Assembly (NCBI GenBank): GCA_017940185.1
Contig: JAGAZE010000043.1
Span: forward strand, 39,944 to 103,943
Length of the DNA stretch: 64,000 bases
Direction of reading: 5' to 3'
Origin: Bacteroidaceae bacterium
GTDB taxonomy: Bacteria > Bacteroidota > Bacteroidia > Bacteroidales > Bacteroidaceae
The notes beneath the pieces are model-generated. The model made no database searches. It saw only the letters and a program-made list of their open reading frames with translations, and was not told where the DNA came from. The position numbers and the translations under genes were made by a program. Position 1 is the first letter of the stretch. The number at the start of each line of letters is the position of its first letter. This document shows, piece by piece, positions 1 to 7,513 of this stretch.

Positions 1-16
1 GACCGAACGGAAGAGA

Positions 17-106
17 TTACTTGTTCTTGTGACGATTCTTTCTCAGTCTCTTCTTACGCTTGTGGGTGGCCATCTTGTGGCCTTTTTTCTTTTTTCCGTT
101 TGGCAT
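17..106 (-). CDS. AURKAIP1/COX24-domain small ribosomal protein (mS38/bS22-like)
   Basis: A 29-residue, extremely basic peptide starting MPNGKKKKGHKMATHKRKKR and ending in RHKNK. The KMATHKRKKRLRKNRHK core is the hallmark of the small AURKAIP1/COX24 (DUF1713) family of Bacteroidetes, related to mitochondrial mS38, and is thought to sit on the small ribosomal subunit. It is too short for most gene finders. It lies 87 bp downstream of the HU gene on the same strand and may share its transcript. Identity rests on the lysine/arginine pattern; the ribosomal role is known for the family, not shown here. Confidence 0.8.
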   Translation of the reverse strand: MPNGKKKKGHKMATHKRKKRLRKNRHKNK

Positions 107-193
107 AATAGTGGTGATATTGAGTTGATAATTACAGTATCATCGCAATGATGCGTGTCTGTTGTCGTGGAGTGTATATATGGTGTGGAGTGC

Positions 194-472
194 TTACTCG
201 CCCTTCATGCGGCTGATGAAGCTCTTGGCCGGCTTGAAACCGGGAAAGTCATGAGCGGCAATGGTGATGGTGGTGTTCTTAGATATGTTGCGAGCTGTCT
301 TCTCGGCACGGTGCTTCACGATGAAACTACCGAAACCGCGGAGGTAGACGTTCTCCTTATTTACCATGCTGTCTCTCACTACGTCCATAAAAGCTTCTAC
401 GGTAGTCATTACTTCGCTTTTGGGGATGCCAGTCTTTTCAGAAATGATGTTGACGATGTCTGCTTTAGTCAT
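194..472 (-). CDS. hup: HU/IHF-family DNA-binding protein
   Basis: A 92-residue histone-like protein that bends and compacts DNA as a dimer. The N-terminal helices (MTKADIVNIISEKTGIPKSE) are followed by the conserved GFGSFIVKHR strand and the DNA-contacting arm around residues 55-75, where the usual RNP motif is replaced by a threonine/isoleucine-rich stretch, as in some Bacteroidetes IHF-like paralogues. Length matches the family (90-100). A -7 element (TACATTTG on the minus strand) lies at 532-539, giving a 5' leader of about 50 nt. Confidence 0.92.
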   Translation of the reverse strand: MTKADIVNIISEKTGIPKSEVMTTVEAFMDVVRDSMVNKENVYLRGFGSFIVKHRAEKTARNISKNTTITIAAHDFPGFKPAKSFISRMKGE

Positions 473-531
473 AATAATGAGAATAAATTAGGAGTAATAC
501 ATTTGTAGCGTTGCCGTTCGGAAACGACGTG

Positions 532-539
532 CAAATGTA
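532..539 (-). promoter_or_regulatory. Bacteroidetes -7 promoter element for HU
   Basis: TACATTTG on the minus strand fits the TAnnTTTG consensus of the Bacteroidetes primary sigma factor. It lies about 60 bp upstream of the HU start codon. Confidence 0.6.
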
Positions 540-674
540 AGGACTTTTTATTTTGCGTGAAAAAAATTCATGTTTTTTTCTTTGTTTATGGGGTATACGG
601 TGCTGTCGGGGGTGTGCCGGAGGCTGTCTGGACTGCTTTCGCGCGCGCGATATTTATATAGTGGTGTGCGGTGT

Positions 675-2576
675 TCAGGGTGTTGCGGTGTGCCATCTCT
701 TGTTCACCTCTCCGTTGCTCATGCGCACGATGTTGATTCCTTTCTGCAGTGTGTTGTGCCGTCGGCCCTGTGTGTCGTAGATGGCTGTGATATGTGGTGC
801 CGTGGTGGTTGTGGCAATGGCGTTGGTGGTGGGGGTGTATTGCAGTTTGTTGTCGATCCATGCTATGCGTTCTGCCAGATAGGTGCCAATGGCATCCACC
901 TCCGCCTGCCATGAGCCCCTTGCCATGGGGTTGCGGTGCACCGGGGTGGCGAGTATGTCCCAGCGCATGAAGTTGAGCTGCTGCGAGGCGCTGATGCTTG
1001 CTGCTGTGGCGGCCACATAGTGTTGCAGCGCTTCGGGAGTGATGATGCCTTGGTCGCGCCATTGTTGCCAGAGGGTGCGCATCTGCTGTGTCACGTAGGG
1101 GTCGTTGAGCAGTCGGTTGACGCTGTTGCGCAGGTTGCCGGCACTGCTCTCTGTGCATTGGTATAGCCACGGGGTGTGGCTGTTGACGGGGTATACGCGC
1201 GCGTCGTTGTCGAAGGCCAGGTCGAAGTCCCACGCGGGGCCCACGTGCAGTTGGTCGTTGCCGCGCTGTTTCCACAGGAAGGTGCTCCAGAAGGCATCAG
1301 GGTTGCCTGCCAGCTCGCTTACCAGCAGGTAGCGCACAAACGAGCCCACGTTGAGCAGGGGCCGATACCCCTTTGTGACATTGGTGTAGTCGTCGGAAAA
1401 GAGGCGGCGCTCCATCTCGTTGATGTGGTTGATGATGTAGGCTCGCTGTGTGGAGGTGAGGGTCGACTTGTCGGGTGCTTTGATGCTGATGGGGTTGCCT
1501 TTCAGCGAGGGGATGCTCTCTCCGTCTTCCTGTGCGTAGCCGTCTATCTCGATGAGATAGCCTCCGGTGAGTGCTTCGCCGCTATTGTCGTAGCGTGTCA
1601 TGGGCGCTATGTCCACGCGCTGAGCACCCACTTCCACCTGATCGCACAACTGATAGCAGCCTTTGTATTCGCCATTCACTATCACGTCTACCGCTTGGCA
1701 GTAGGGTGTGTAGCTCATTCCCATGCGGCGGCTTATCTCCATGGCCACAATGTTGCGCATCAGGCTCTTGTCGCCGTAGTTGTTGATGAGCGTCCACTTC
1801 TCGGCCTTGGCCGGCGAGGCATAGGCGGCACCGTTGAACATGCGGTGGAGTTGTCCGTCGGTGAAGCGCAGGCGATAGGGCTTTTTCGGAAATGTTATCG
1901 ATGCGTGGCCTCGCAGGCGTATGGCTATGGGATGCTGGCTGTAGCGCAGCCCGTCGTCGTAGATGGTGGTGAGCCATGCCGTGAGTTCGTGTTCCTTGTC
2001 GTATGGCTCCATGTTGTCGGCTATGTGTATGCTCAGTGTGGGCAGGGCGGTGAGTTGGTGGTAGTGTGTGTTGTCGCCTTGCCCGGGCCGTCCGTAGAAT
2101 GCCACTTCTGCGATGTTGCAGCGTGCATCGTTGGGCCCTACGTAGCGCACGTAGCGAAAGCCGCGCGACACGTCCACGTCGGCCCACATCATCTGCCCTG
2201 TCGCTCCAGGTGCGGGGATGAGGTAGAGTGGCACGGCGTCAAGGAAGTCGGCGCGGTTGCTGCCCTCAAAGAGGCCCAGGCGCACGCGCTCAGGGCCCTT
2301 CTCGTCGTCGCGGGGCGACCATGCCACGCGCGTGATGATGTGCGGGCTGCCCAGGTCGAGTCCCACCCATGTGCCCGAGCGGCTGTAGCTGGCAAAGTAG
2401 GTCGACAAGTCGCCGTCGAAAGCTGCCGCGCAGGTGTTGACGGTGGTCGACGCCTTGCCCGTGGCGTAGTCCACGCTGGTGGGCGTGCCTATCACGGTGC
2501 CTGTCAGTCGGTTGTCGGCACTCAAGGGCAGACCGAGCACGCCGAGCATGAGGGTGAGAAGAAGTGTCCTGCACAT
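675..2576 (-). CDS. Secreted CotH-kinase-family protein with discoidin-like N-domain
   Basis: A 633-residue exported protein. Residues 1-20 form a signal peptide. Residues ~25-165 resemble an F5/8 type C (discoidin) carbohydrate-binding domain (FAGDL-type fold with YFASYSRSGTWVGLDLG). The rest is a CotH domain, with IRLRGHASITFPKKPYRL at the start and GPAWDFDLAFDND near residue 455, matching the Asp-containing signature of CotH atypical protein kinases. The tail (VYDTQGRR-like, then NIVRMSNGEV) resembles the C-terminal region of Prevotella type IX-secreted proteins. It starts 25 bp after a glycosyltransferase gene, so the two are probably cotranscribed. Substrate unknown. Confidence 0.85.
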   Translation of the reverse strand: MCRTLLLTLMLGVLGLPLSADNRLTGTVIGTPTSVDYATGKASTTVNTCAAAFDGDLSTYFASYSRSGTWVGLDLGSPHIITRVAWSPRDDEKGPERVRLGLFEGSNRADFLDAVPLYLIPAPGATGQMMWADVDVSRGFRYVRYVGPNDARCNIAEVAFYGRPGQGDNTHYHQLTALPTLSIHIADNMEPYDKEHELTAWLTTIYDDGLRYSQHPIAIRLRGHASITFPKKPYRLRFTDGQLHRMFNGAAYASPAKAEKWTLINNYGDKSLMRNIVAMEISRRMGMSYTPYCQAVDVIVNGEYKGCYQLCDQVEVGAQRVDIAPMTRYDNSGEALTGGYLIEIDGYAQEDGESIPSLKGNPISIKAPDKSTLTSTQRAYIINHINEMERRLFSDDYTNVTKGYRPLLNVGSFVRYLLVSELAGNPDAFWSTFLWKQRGNDQLHVGPAWDFDLAFDNDARVYPVNSHTPWLYQCTESSAGNLRNSVNRLLNDPYVTQQMRTLWQQWRDQGIITPEALQHYVAATAASISASQQLNFMRWDILATPVHRNPMARGSWQAEVDAIGTYLAERIAWIDNKLQYTPTTNAIATTTTAPHITAIYDTQGRRHNTLQKGINIVRMSNGEVNKRWHTATP

Positions 2577-2601
2577 ATATCGATAGTGTGTGGTGGCGGT
2601 T

Positions 2602-3684
2602 TTAGTGTGTTGTGGGCTGATATGCGGTCAGCAGCGAGGCCAGGGCGGTGTCGATGGCGTGGCGCAGATAGTATCCGCTGTCGATGCGCTGCTGCATGCG
2701 TGCCACGTTGTCGAGCATCGTCTGTCGCTGTTGGGGCGTGATGCGTTGCAGTGTGCCGCCCAGCGTGGCGAGGTCGTCGATAGCCAGTCCCACCCCTTCG
2801 CGCTCTATGAGTGGTGCCAGGGCAGCACTGCGGTGGATAATGACGGGTATGCCCGAGCGCAGATAGAACGATATCTTCATCGGCGTGCACAGCTGTGTGT
2901 ACTCTCCCCACGGTCCCTGCAGGCTGTCGAGGGCATGTCCGTACCACACCAGCCCGTAGTCGGCCTCCACGGTCTTTATAAACGTGTCGGAAGGCAGCAG
3001 GTCGTGGCCGTGTATATGGGCGTTGTTGTGCCCGAAGGGTGTGCCCACCTCACGTCCGTAGTAGTGCAGCTGGTAGGGCAGGTCGGCCTGTTCGAGCTGT
3101 GTGAGAAAGGCATTGCGGCGCGTGTCGATGCGTGCGGCGTATACCACGATGGGCAGCGTTGTCGTCTCATCGTGTGTGGCGTCGTGTTGCTGGCGTCGCA
3201 GGGGCGTGGCCGAAGGATAGTCCCACAGCTCGAGCGCGCCCTTTGCCGTGGCGAGGCCCCGCTGCAGGCACCAGTCGCGCATCACGCTGTTGGTGGCTAT
3301 GATATAGTCGGTCATGCCCAGCCGGCACAGCTCTTCCTGCTCGGTGATGCGTCGGCGCTTCATGCAGCCCAGGTCGTGTATGAGGGTGATGGTGAGGGCA
3401 CCGCGCCGACGCGCAGTGCGGCAGATGTATTTGTAGTACTTCTTTATGGGGTATTGCAGCACCACGATGTCGCCCTTTCTCACGCGCCATGTGTAGCGCA
3501 CCATGCCCCACAGGTTGTGCAGAAAGCCCCACACCTTATTCTTATGGCGTGTCTGCGGACTGCCGAGGTTCACCGCTCCCCAGGCGTGGAGCAAGTCTTC
3601 GGTATTGATGCGCGCCATATTGAGCGTGTTGTAGTTGCGCGACACATAGCATAATCGGTGCTGAGGGGGGAGCCGTAGAGCCAT
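2602..3684 (-). CDS. Glycosyltransferase, galactofuranosyltransferase-like
   Basis: A 360-residue cytoplasmic sugar transferase. It resembles the beta-1,6-galactofuranosyltransferase/GT-B group: VVLQYPIKKYYKYI, TLIHDLGCMKRRRI and a C-terminal GEYTQLCTPMKISFYLRSGIP-like nucleotide-sugar region (W.P.K.S.Y..AG.PVI type). I chose the ATG at 3684 because the -7 element (TACCTTTG on minus, 3714-3721) would be inside the longer reading frame. The product is probably an acceptor-specific hexosyl or furanosyltransferase for a surface glycan. The CotH gene follows 25 bp later. Exact sugar unknown. Confidence 0.75.
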   Translation of the reverse strand: MALRLPPQHRLCYVSRNYNTLNMARINTEDLLHAWGAVNLGSPQTRHKNKVWGFLHNLWGMVRYTWRVRKGDIVVLQYPIKKYYKYICRTARRRGALTITLIHDLGCMKRRRITEQEELCRLGMTDYIIATNSVMRDWCLQRGLATAKGALELWDYPSATPLRRQQHDATHDETTTLPIVVYAARIDTRRNAFLTQLEQADLPYQLHYYGREVGTPFGHNNAHIHGHDLLPSDTFIKTVEADYGLVWYGHALDSLQGPWGEYTQLCTPMKISFYLRSGIPVIIHRSAALAPLIEREGVGLAIDDLATLGGTLQRITPQQRQTMLDNVARMQQRIDSGYYLRHAIDTALASLLTAYQPTTH

Positions 3685-3713
3685 TGTGATAAGTGCTGTG
3701 AAAATAATCGGCG

Positions 3714-3721
3714 CAAAGGTA
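3714..3721 (-). promoter_or_regulatory. -7 promoter element for the glycosyltransferase/CotH unit
   Basis: TACCTTTG on the minus strand, about 30 bp upstream of the chosen start at 3684. It rules out the longer upstream start. Confidence 0.6.
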
Positions 3722-3916
3722 GCATAAACGCCGGTCTGCACAAAGGCATGCCGTTGGTTTTTAGCCAACTGCATCCTGCCAAGGCATCGTCAGCAGATAA
3801 TACTTTTAGGAATTTCCCTATCCAGTTTTAGGATTTTCCTGCCGTGTTTCAATCAAAAACTCCTACCTTTGCTGTCAAGAATGAGTAGACGAGTTGACAA
3901 GTTGAAAGTTCAGTTT

Positions 3917-3951
3917 CCAAACGACCAATCTCCCAATCAACTAAACGACCA
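3917..3951 (+). repeat. Leader repeat of ACGACCAAT-type units
   Basis: The stretch just upstream of the lipoprotein start contains AAACGACCAATCTCCCAATC followed by CTAAACGACCAG. Nearly the same wording occurs, also directly before a start codon, on the minus strand at 62887-62925. Confidence 0.55.
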
Positions 3952-3957
3952 GACACT

Positions 3958-4773
3958 ATGAAGAAGTCATCCCTTTGCATATTCCTTGCCGGTGCCCTGT
4001 TGGCCAGCAGTTGCACCTCCCTTGAGTCGGGCCTGTATGGTGGTGCTACCTTCGGCAGCATCCTGGGCAGCGCCATTGGCGGCTTGAGCGACGGTCCGCG
4101 CGGCAGCGATGTGGGCACCATCGTGGGCATGGTAGGCGGTGCCGTGGTAGGCGCAGCCATCGGCAATGCCAGCGAGAAGAGCCGCGAGCAGCGCATGCAG
4201 GAACGCCGCACACGCATGCAGGAGCGCCGCAGCGAGGTGGCAGCAGCCGACATGGAAGGCATCGACTACGGTCAGGCAGGCCTCGAGCGCAGCGGCTTCG
4301 ACCCCACCATGAGTGGCGACGACCGCATAGCCGACTTCGACGCTCCCGCAGCCACCGACGGCTACACTCCGCTCACAGGCACCGCCATGGAGAGCGGCAC
4401 CGACGCCGTGCCCACTGCCGGAGCACTCAACGAGGCGGTAACCATCCGCAACGCACGCTTCGTCGACGGCAACCGCGACAACATCCTTTCCTCCAACGAG
4501 GTGGGCCGCGTGGTGTTCGAGGTGGTCAACACGTCCGACCGCATGCTCTACGGCATCACCCCCGTGGTCTACGAAGTCAGCGGCAACAAGCGCATCTACA
4601 TCTCCGAACCTATCCATGTGGAGCGCCTCGCACCGGGAAAGGGCATACGCTATACCGCCACCGTCAAGTCGGCGCGTATGAAAAACGGCGAAGCCACCTT
4701 CGTGCTCAATGTCATGCAGGGCAACAAGCGCATGGCATGGGCCCAACAGATCACCGTCCCCACCCGGCGATAG
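3958..4773 (+). CDS. Glycine-zipper lipoprotein
   Basis: A 271-residue predicted lipoprotein. The N-terminus MKKSSLCIFLAGALLASSC ends in a lipobox with Cys19. Residues ~27-70 are a glycine zipper (GGATFGSILGSAIGG and GMVGGAVVGAAIGNA), followed by an Arg/Glu-rich segment (residues 75-95) likely to be helical. The C-terminal ~120 residues form a beta-rich domain (IRNARFVDGNRDNILSSNE, then VVYEVSGNKRIYIS) resembling domains of periplasmic scaffolds. Probably anchored in the outer membrane. A TACCTTTG element sits near 3865-3873. The leader just before the ATG carries an AAACGACCAATC repeat also found at 62.9 kb. Confidence 0.8.
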   Translation: MKKSSLCIFLAGALLASSCTSLESGLYGGATFGSILGSAIGGLSDGPRGSDVGTIVGMVGGAVVGAAIGNASEKSREQRMQERRTRMQERRSEVAAADMEGIDYGQAGLERSGFDPTMSGDDRIADFDAPAATDGYTPLTGTAMESGTDAVPTAGALNEAVTIRNARFVDGNRDNILSSNEVGRVVFEVVNTSDRMLYGITPVVYEVSGNKRIYISEPIHVERLAPGKGIRYTATVKSARMKNGEATFVLNVMQGNKRMAWAQQITVPTRR

Positions 4774-4819
4774 GCTCACGCAAGCCTCCTTCGGGTTCCG
4801 GTCGGGGCCCGCGCACAAT

Positions 4820-4882
4820 GCAAAATCGTCGACATTGGTCACCAATGTCGACGATTTTGCTGACCAATGTCGACGATTTTGC
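4820..4882. terminator. Three-arm inverted/direct repeat, likely bidirectional terminator
   Basis: A 20-nt arm at 4820-4839 is exactly complementary to 4841-4860, and the latter is repeated directly at 4863-4882. The core word is AATCGTCGACATTGGT. The first arm can therefore pair with either of the two others. It sits between the convergent lipoprotein and the 227-residue gene, the usual place for a shared terminator. Confidence 0.6.
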
Positions 4883-4918
4883 TCATCGGAGGGTCTGCGC
4901 AATGTTGATGAATGTGGT

Positions 4919-5602
4919 TCAGTGTTTGGTCTGATAGCCGTCGTAGCGGCGGCGCGCCAGCAGGTAGAGACGGTCGTAGGGCAGGTTGAGCTTTTCTATC
5001 ATTGAGGGGAAGGCACGATAGAAGGTGACGTAGTAGAGAGCGAGAAACTTGTAGCCGTCGAAGGTGTACTGCGGCAGGCTGTTGATGGTGTAGGTGCCGT
5101 TGGGTGTCACGCCGTTGTTCCATATCACCGATGCCTCGAGGGCTATGAGTCGGGTCTTGCCCAGTGTGAGTGTGTCGGTGAATTCGAGGGCTATGGTCAT
5201 TTCGGTAATGATGCGCTCTTCGTTGGTGAATCCTTCGTCGTAGCGTGGCGTTGTTGTCGTGGTGCTGTTGTCGTGGCGGCTGTGCGGTGCGTCGGCTTTG
5301 GGTGCTGGCTGTTGTTGCGGAGTGTGTGTTGCGGTGTTGCCGGCGGCGTGACTGTTGTCGCTCAGCGTCGTTTCGTTGTTTTCCGCTTCCGGGCTACGGG
5401 CGTCTTTGCTTTCCGTTTCTGCAGTAGGGGTGTCGCAGCTGCTCTCCGGTGCTGGCGTGTTGTCGCCGTACGCATCGGCATTGTCGCTGCACGCGGATGC
5501 CGGTTGCAGTGCTGTCGCTTCGGTGTCGCCTGTCATCTCTTCGGGCGTGAAGAGCAGTTGCTCGTCGGCCAGTGGGGCGGGGTGGTGGCTATGTTGTTTC
5601 AT
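4919..5602 (-). CDS. Conserved hypothetical protein with low-complexity N-terminus
   Basis: A 227-residue protein I do not recognise. Residues 1-125 are low-complexity and rich in Ala, Thr, Glu and Pro. Residues ~128-227 look folded (EERIITEMTIALEFTDTLTL, then FTDGYKFLALYYVTFYRAF-type aromatic segment) with a basic C-terminus (RRRYDGYQTKH). No signal peptide or membrane segment is obvious. It begins 42 bp after the stop of the 5'-nucleotidase gene and is probably its operon partner. Confidence 0.65.
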   Translation of the reverse strand: MKQHSHHPAPLADEQLLFTPEEMTGDTEATALQPASACSDNADAYGDNTPAPESSCDTPTAETESKDARSPEAENNETTLSDNSHAAGNTATHTPQQQPAPKADAPHSRHDNSTTTTTPRYDEGFTNEERIITEMTIALEFTDTLTLGKTRLIALEASVIWNNGVTPNGTYTINSLPQYTFDGYKFLALYYVTFYRAFPSMIEKLNLPYDRLYLLARRRYDGYQTKH

Positions 5603-5644
5603 GATGCGGAGTGGTGATTGGTCGGTGGGGTAGTGGTAGGGGTG

Positions 5645-7390
5645 TTATTTCAGTCCGTTGGTTCCGAATATGATGTCGCGGTCTCGTTGCAGTGCGGGTT
5701 GTGCCCACTCTTCGGGCACGAAGCGCCAGTTGGTGTGTGCGCGCGGATGGAGGTAGCCCATCTTCTCTATCTCCTGCATGAGGTAGTAGCGCTGGTCGCG
5801 CGGGCTCTGGTAGATGATGCGCTTGGCCAGTTCTTCGCGCTTGATGCCGGCGCCCTTGGTGAGTAGCTCGCCTCCGCCGTTGCCCCGGTAGCTGTTCATC
5901 ACCACATTGTAGGTGCGTTCGGGGTCGAAGGGTTGTCCGTTGCTCATCTGCAGTATGCGCACCTTGCTGCCGTCGGGCTTGGTGACGTCCACCTCGTAGT
6001 CGATGCCGGCGGCGCTGTCGAAGTTGAAGGCCAGATTCCTGAAACCGTAGCGCTGCATGTCGTTGAAGTTGTATTCGCTGATTTGCATGATGTGGTCGTC
6101 GGGCGATGTCATGGTGTTCACCCACAGGTCGTAGCTCATCTCCAAGTGTCGGCGCACTTCTTCACCTGTCATGCGCAGCATGTAGATTTGGTTTTCGTAC
6201 TTATAGAGGTTGAACATATCGCTCACGTGGATGTCGCCTTTCTTTATCTGTGCGTCGAACACGAGTGGTGCGTTGATGGAGATGTCGGCTCCGGTGATGC
6301 GCATCTGCAAGTCGTGCACAAAGTCGGTGAAGGCAGCGGGTCCGAAGTAGGCGTCGCGGCTTGAGATGGTGGTGTCGCTGACGCCTATCTTGCGGTCGAC
6401 GTAGGCTCTTACGCTGTCGATGTCGCTCTGGAAGCGTTCCATGAAAGGTTGGTGGACGGGCATTTCTTCAATGTTGACCAAGCGTCCTTCAGCTTTCTTG
6501 TCGACCACTTTGCCGCCTTGCAGTGTGAGTGTGAGTCGCGCGTCGGCCACGTAGTGAGCATGTGCCGAGGGATTGAGGCATAGCACCTTGTTGCCTTCCA
6601 CATTCTCGATGGTGTCGTGGTGTATGGTGTGGTCGTGTCCGTAGAATATGATGTCGAAGCCGGGCACTTCGCGTGCTACGCGTAGGGTGGCGTCTTCTTC
6701 GTAGTCGGCGGTGGTGATGCCTCCTTCGCGTCCGGAGTGGAACAGGCCGACGATGACATCGGCTTTCTCCTTCGTCTTCACCACGTCTACCCATCGCCGT
6801 GCACAGCTCACCATCTCTTCGAAGTGCATGCCCTGCCACAGCGACTCGTGCAGCCAGAAGGGTATGGCGGGTGTGAGCATGCCGATGACGGCTATGCGTA
6901 TGCCCTCGCGGTCGAAGGTGGCATAGGGCAGCACGTAGGGCAGTCCCGTCTGGGTGTTGATGATGTTGGCACCCAGCACCGGGCAGCGCAACTCGCTTAT
7001 CCACTTGTCGTAGACGGCGTGACCCGTCTCCACGTCGTGGTTGCCGAAGGTCTGTGCGTCGTATTGCAGATAGTTGACCACCTTGGCTGCCACGTTGCTC
7101 AGCTCGGGGTGCACGTAGTTGGCATAGTAGCATGTGGGCTGTCCCTGCAGTATGTCGCCGTTTTCGAGCAGGAACAGTTTGTCGCCGTAGTGTTGTCGCA
7201 GGCTGTCGATGTAGTGGGCGGCGCGTGCCAGCGTGCCGGGCAACGGCCGGCGGTTGATGAAGTCGTAGGGGAAGAAGCAACCATGCACGTCGCTGGTCTC
7301 GATGAAGCGCAACTCGATAGTTTTTGTTTGGGCCATAGCTAAGGAAGGGGATAGCAATAAAGTGGTGACAGCCAGAAGAAAATGTTTCAT
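5645..7390 (-). CDS. Secreted 5'-nucleotidase / 2',3'-cyclic phosphodiesterase (metallophosphatase)
   Basis: A 581-residue exported enzyme that releases phosphate from nucleotides in the periplasm. Signal peptide: MKHFLLAVTTLLLSPSLAMA. The metallophosphatase domain shows the metal ligands in TSDVHGCFFP, LLENGDILQG, TFGNHDVETG and IFYGHDHTIH. The C-terminal 5'-nucleotidase substrate domain begins near residue 330 and includes SINAPLVFDAQ and NSYRGNGGGELL. The start at 7390 was chosen for the signal peptide and for the -7 element at 7434-7441, which lies within the longer frame. Confidence 0.9.
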   Translation of the reverse strand: MKHFLLAVTTLLLSPSLAMAQTKTIELRFIETSDVHGCFFPYDFINRRPLPGTLARAAHYIDSLRQHYGDKLFLLENGDILQGQPTCYYANYVHPELSNVAAKVVNYLQYDAQTFGNHDVETGHAVYDKWISELRCPVLGANIINTQTGLPYVLPYATFDREGIRIAVIGMLTPAIPFWLHESLWQGMHFEEMVSCARRWVDVVKTKEKADVIVGLFHSGREGGITTADYEEDATLRVAREVPGFDIIFYGHDHTIHHDTIENVEGNKVLCLNPSAHAHYVADARLTLTLQGGKVVDKKAEGRLVNIEEMPVHQPFMERFQSDIDSVRAYVDRKIGVSDTTISSRDAYFGPAAFTDFVHDLQMRITGADISINAPLVFDAQIKKGDIHVSDMFNLYKYENQIYMLRMTGEEVRRHLEMSYDLWVNTMTSPDDHIMQISEYNFNDMQRYGFRNLAFNFDSAAGIDYEVDVTKPDGSKVRILQMSNGQPFDPERTYNVVMNSYRGNGGGELLTKGAGIKREELAKRIIYQSPRDQRYYLMQEIEKMGYLHPRAHTNWRFVPEEWAQPALQRDRDIIFGTNGLK

Positions 7391-7433
7391 GACGGTAGGA
7401 GTGATGGGTGTGGGGCGGGTAGTGTCTGAGCCG

Positions 7434-7441
7434 CAAAGGTA
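7434..7441 (-). promoter_or_regulatory. -7 promoter element for the 5'-nucleotidase unit
   Basis: TACCTTTG on the minus strand, 44 bp upstream of the ATG and directly after the terminator of the preceding TonB receptor gene. Confidence 0.6.
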
Positions 7442-7450
7442 AGAAAAAAT

Positions 7451-7492
7451 GCCGACAGCCAAGATATTGCAGGCAATATCGTCGGCTGTCGG
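7451..7492 (-). terminator. Rho-independent terminator after the TonB receptor
   Basis: On the minus strand a long hairpin (outer stem CCGACAGCC, inner stem GATATTGC/GCAATATC) is followed by a CATTTTTTC run. It ends 22 bp after the receptor stop codon. Confidence 0.8.
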
Positions 7493-7513
7493 AAAGAGAG
7501 TGTGACTGCCATG

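Noticed and set aside
1176-2741. A 521-codon plus-strand frame over the CotH gene
   Set aside because: Antisense shadow of a GC-rich gene; rich in Val, His, Cys and Ala with no domain, no promoter and no signal, while the minus strand codes a recognisable CotH protein.
3967-4902. A 311-codon minus-strand frame over the lipoprotein
   Set aside because: Antisense to a gene with a clear lipobox and glycine zipper; its own residues show no family.
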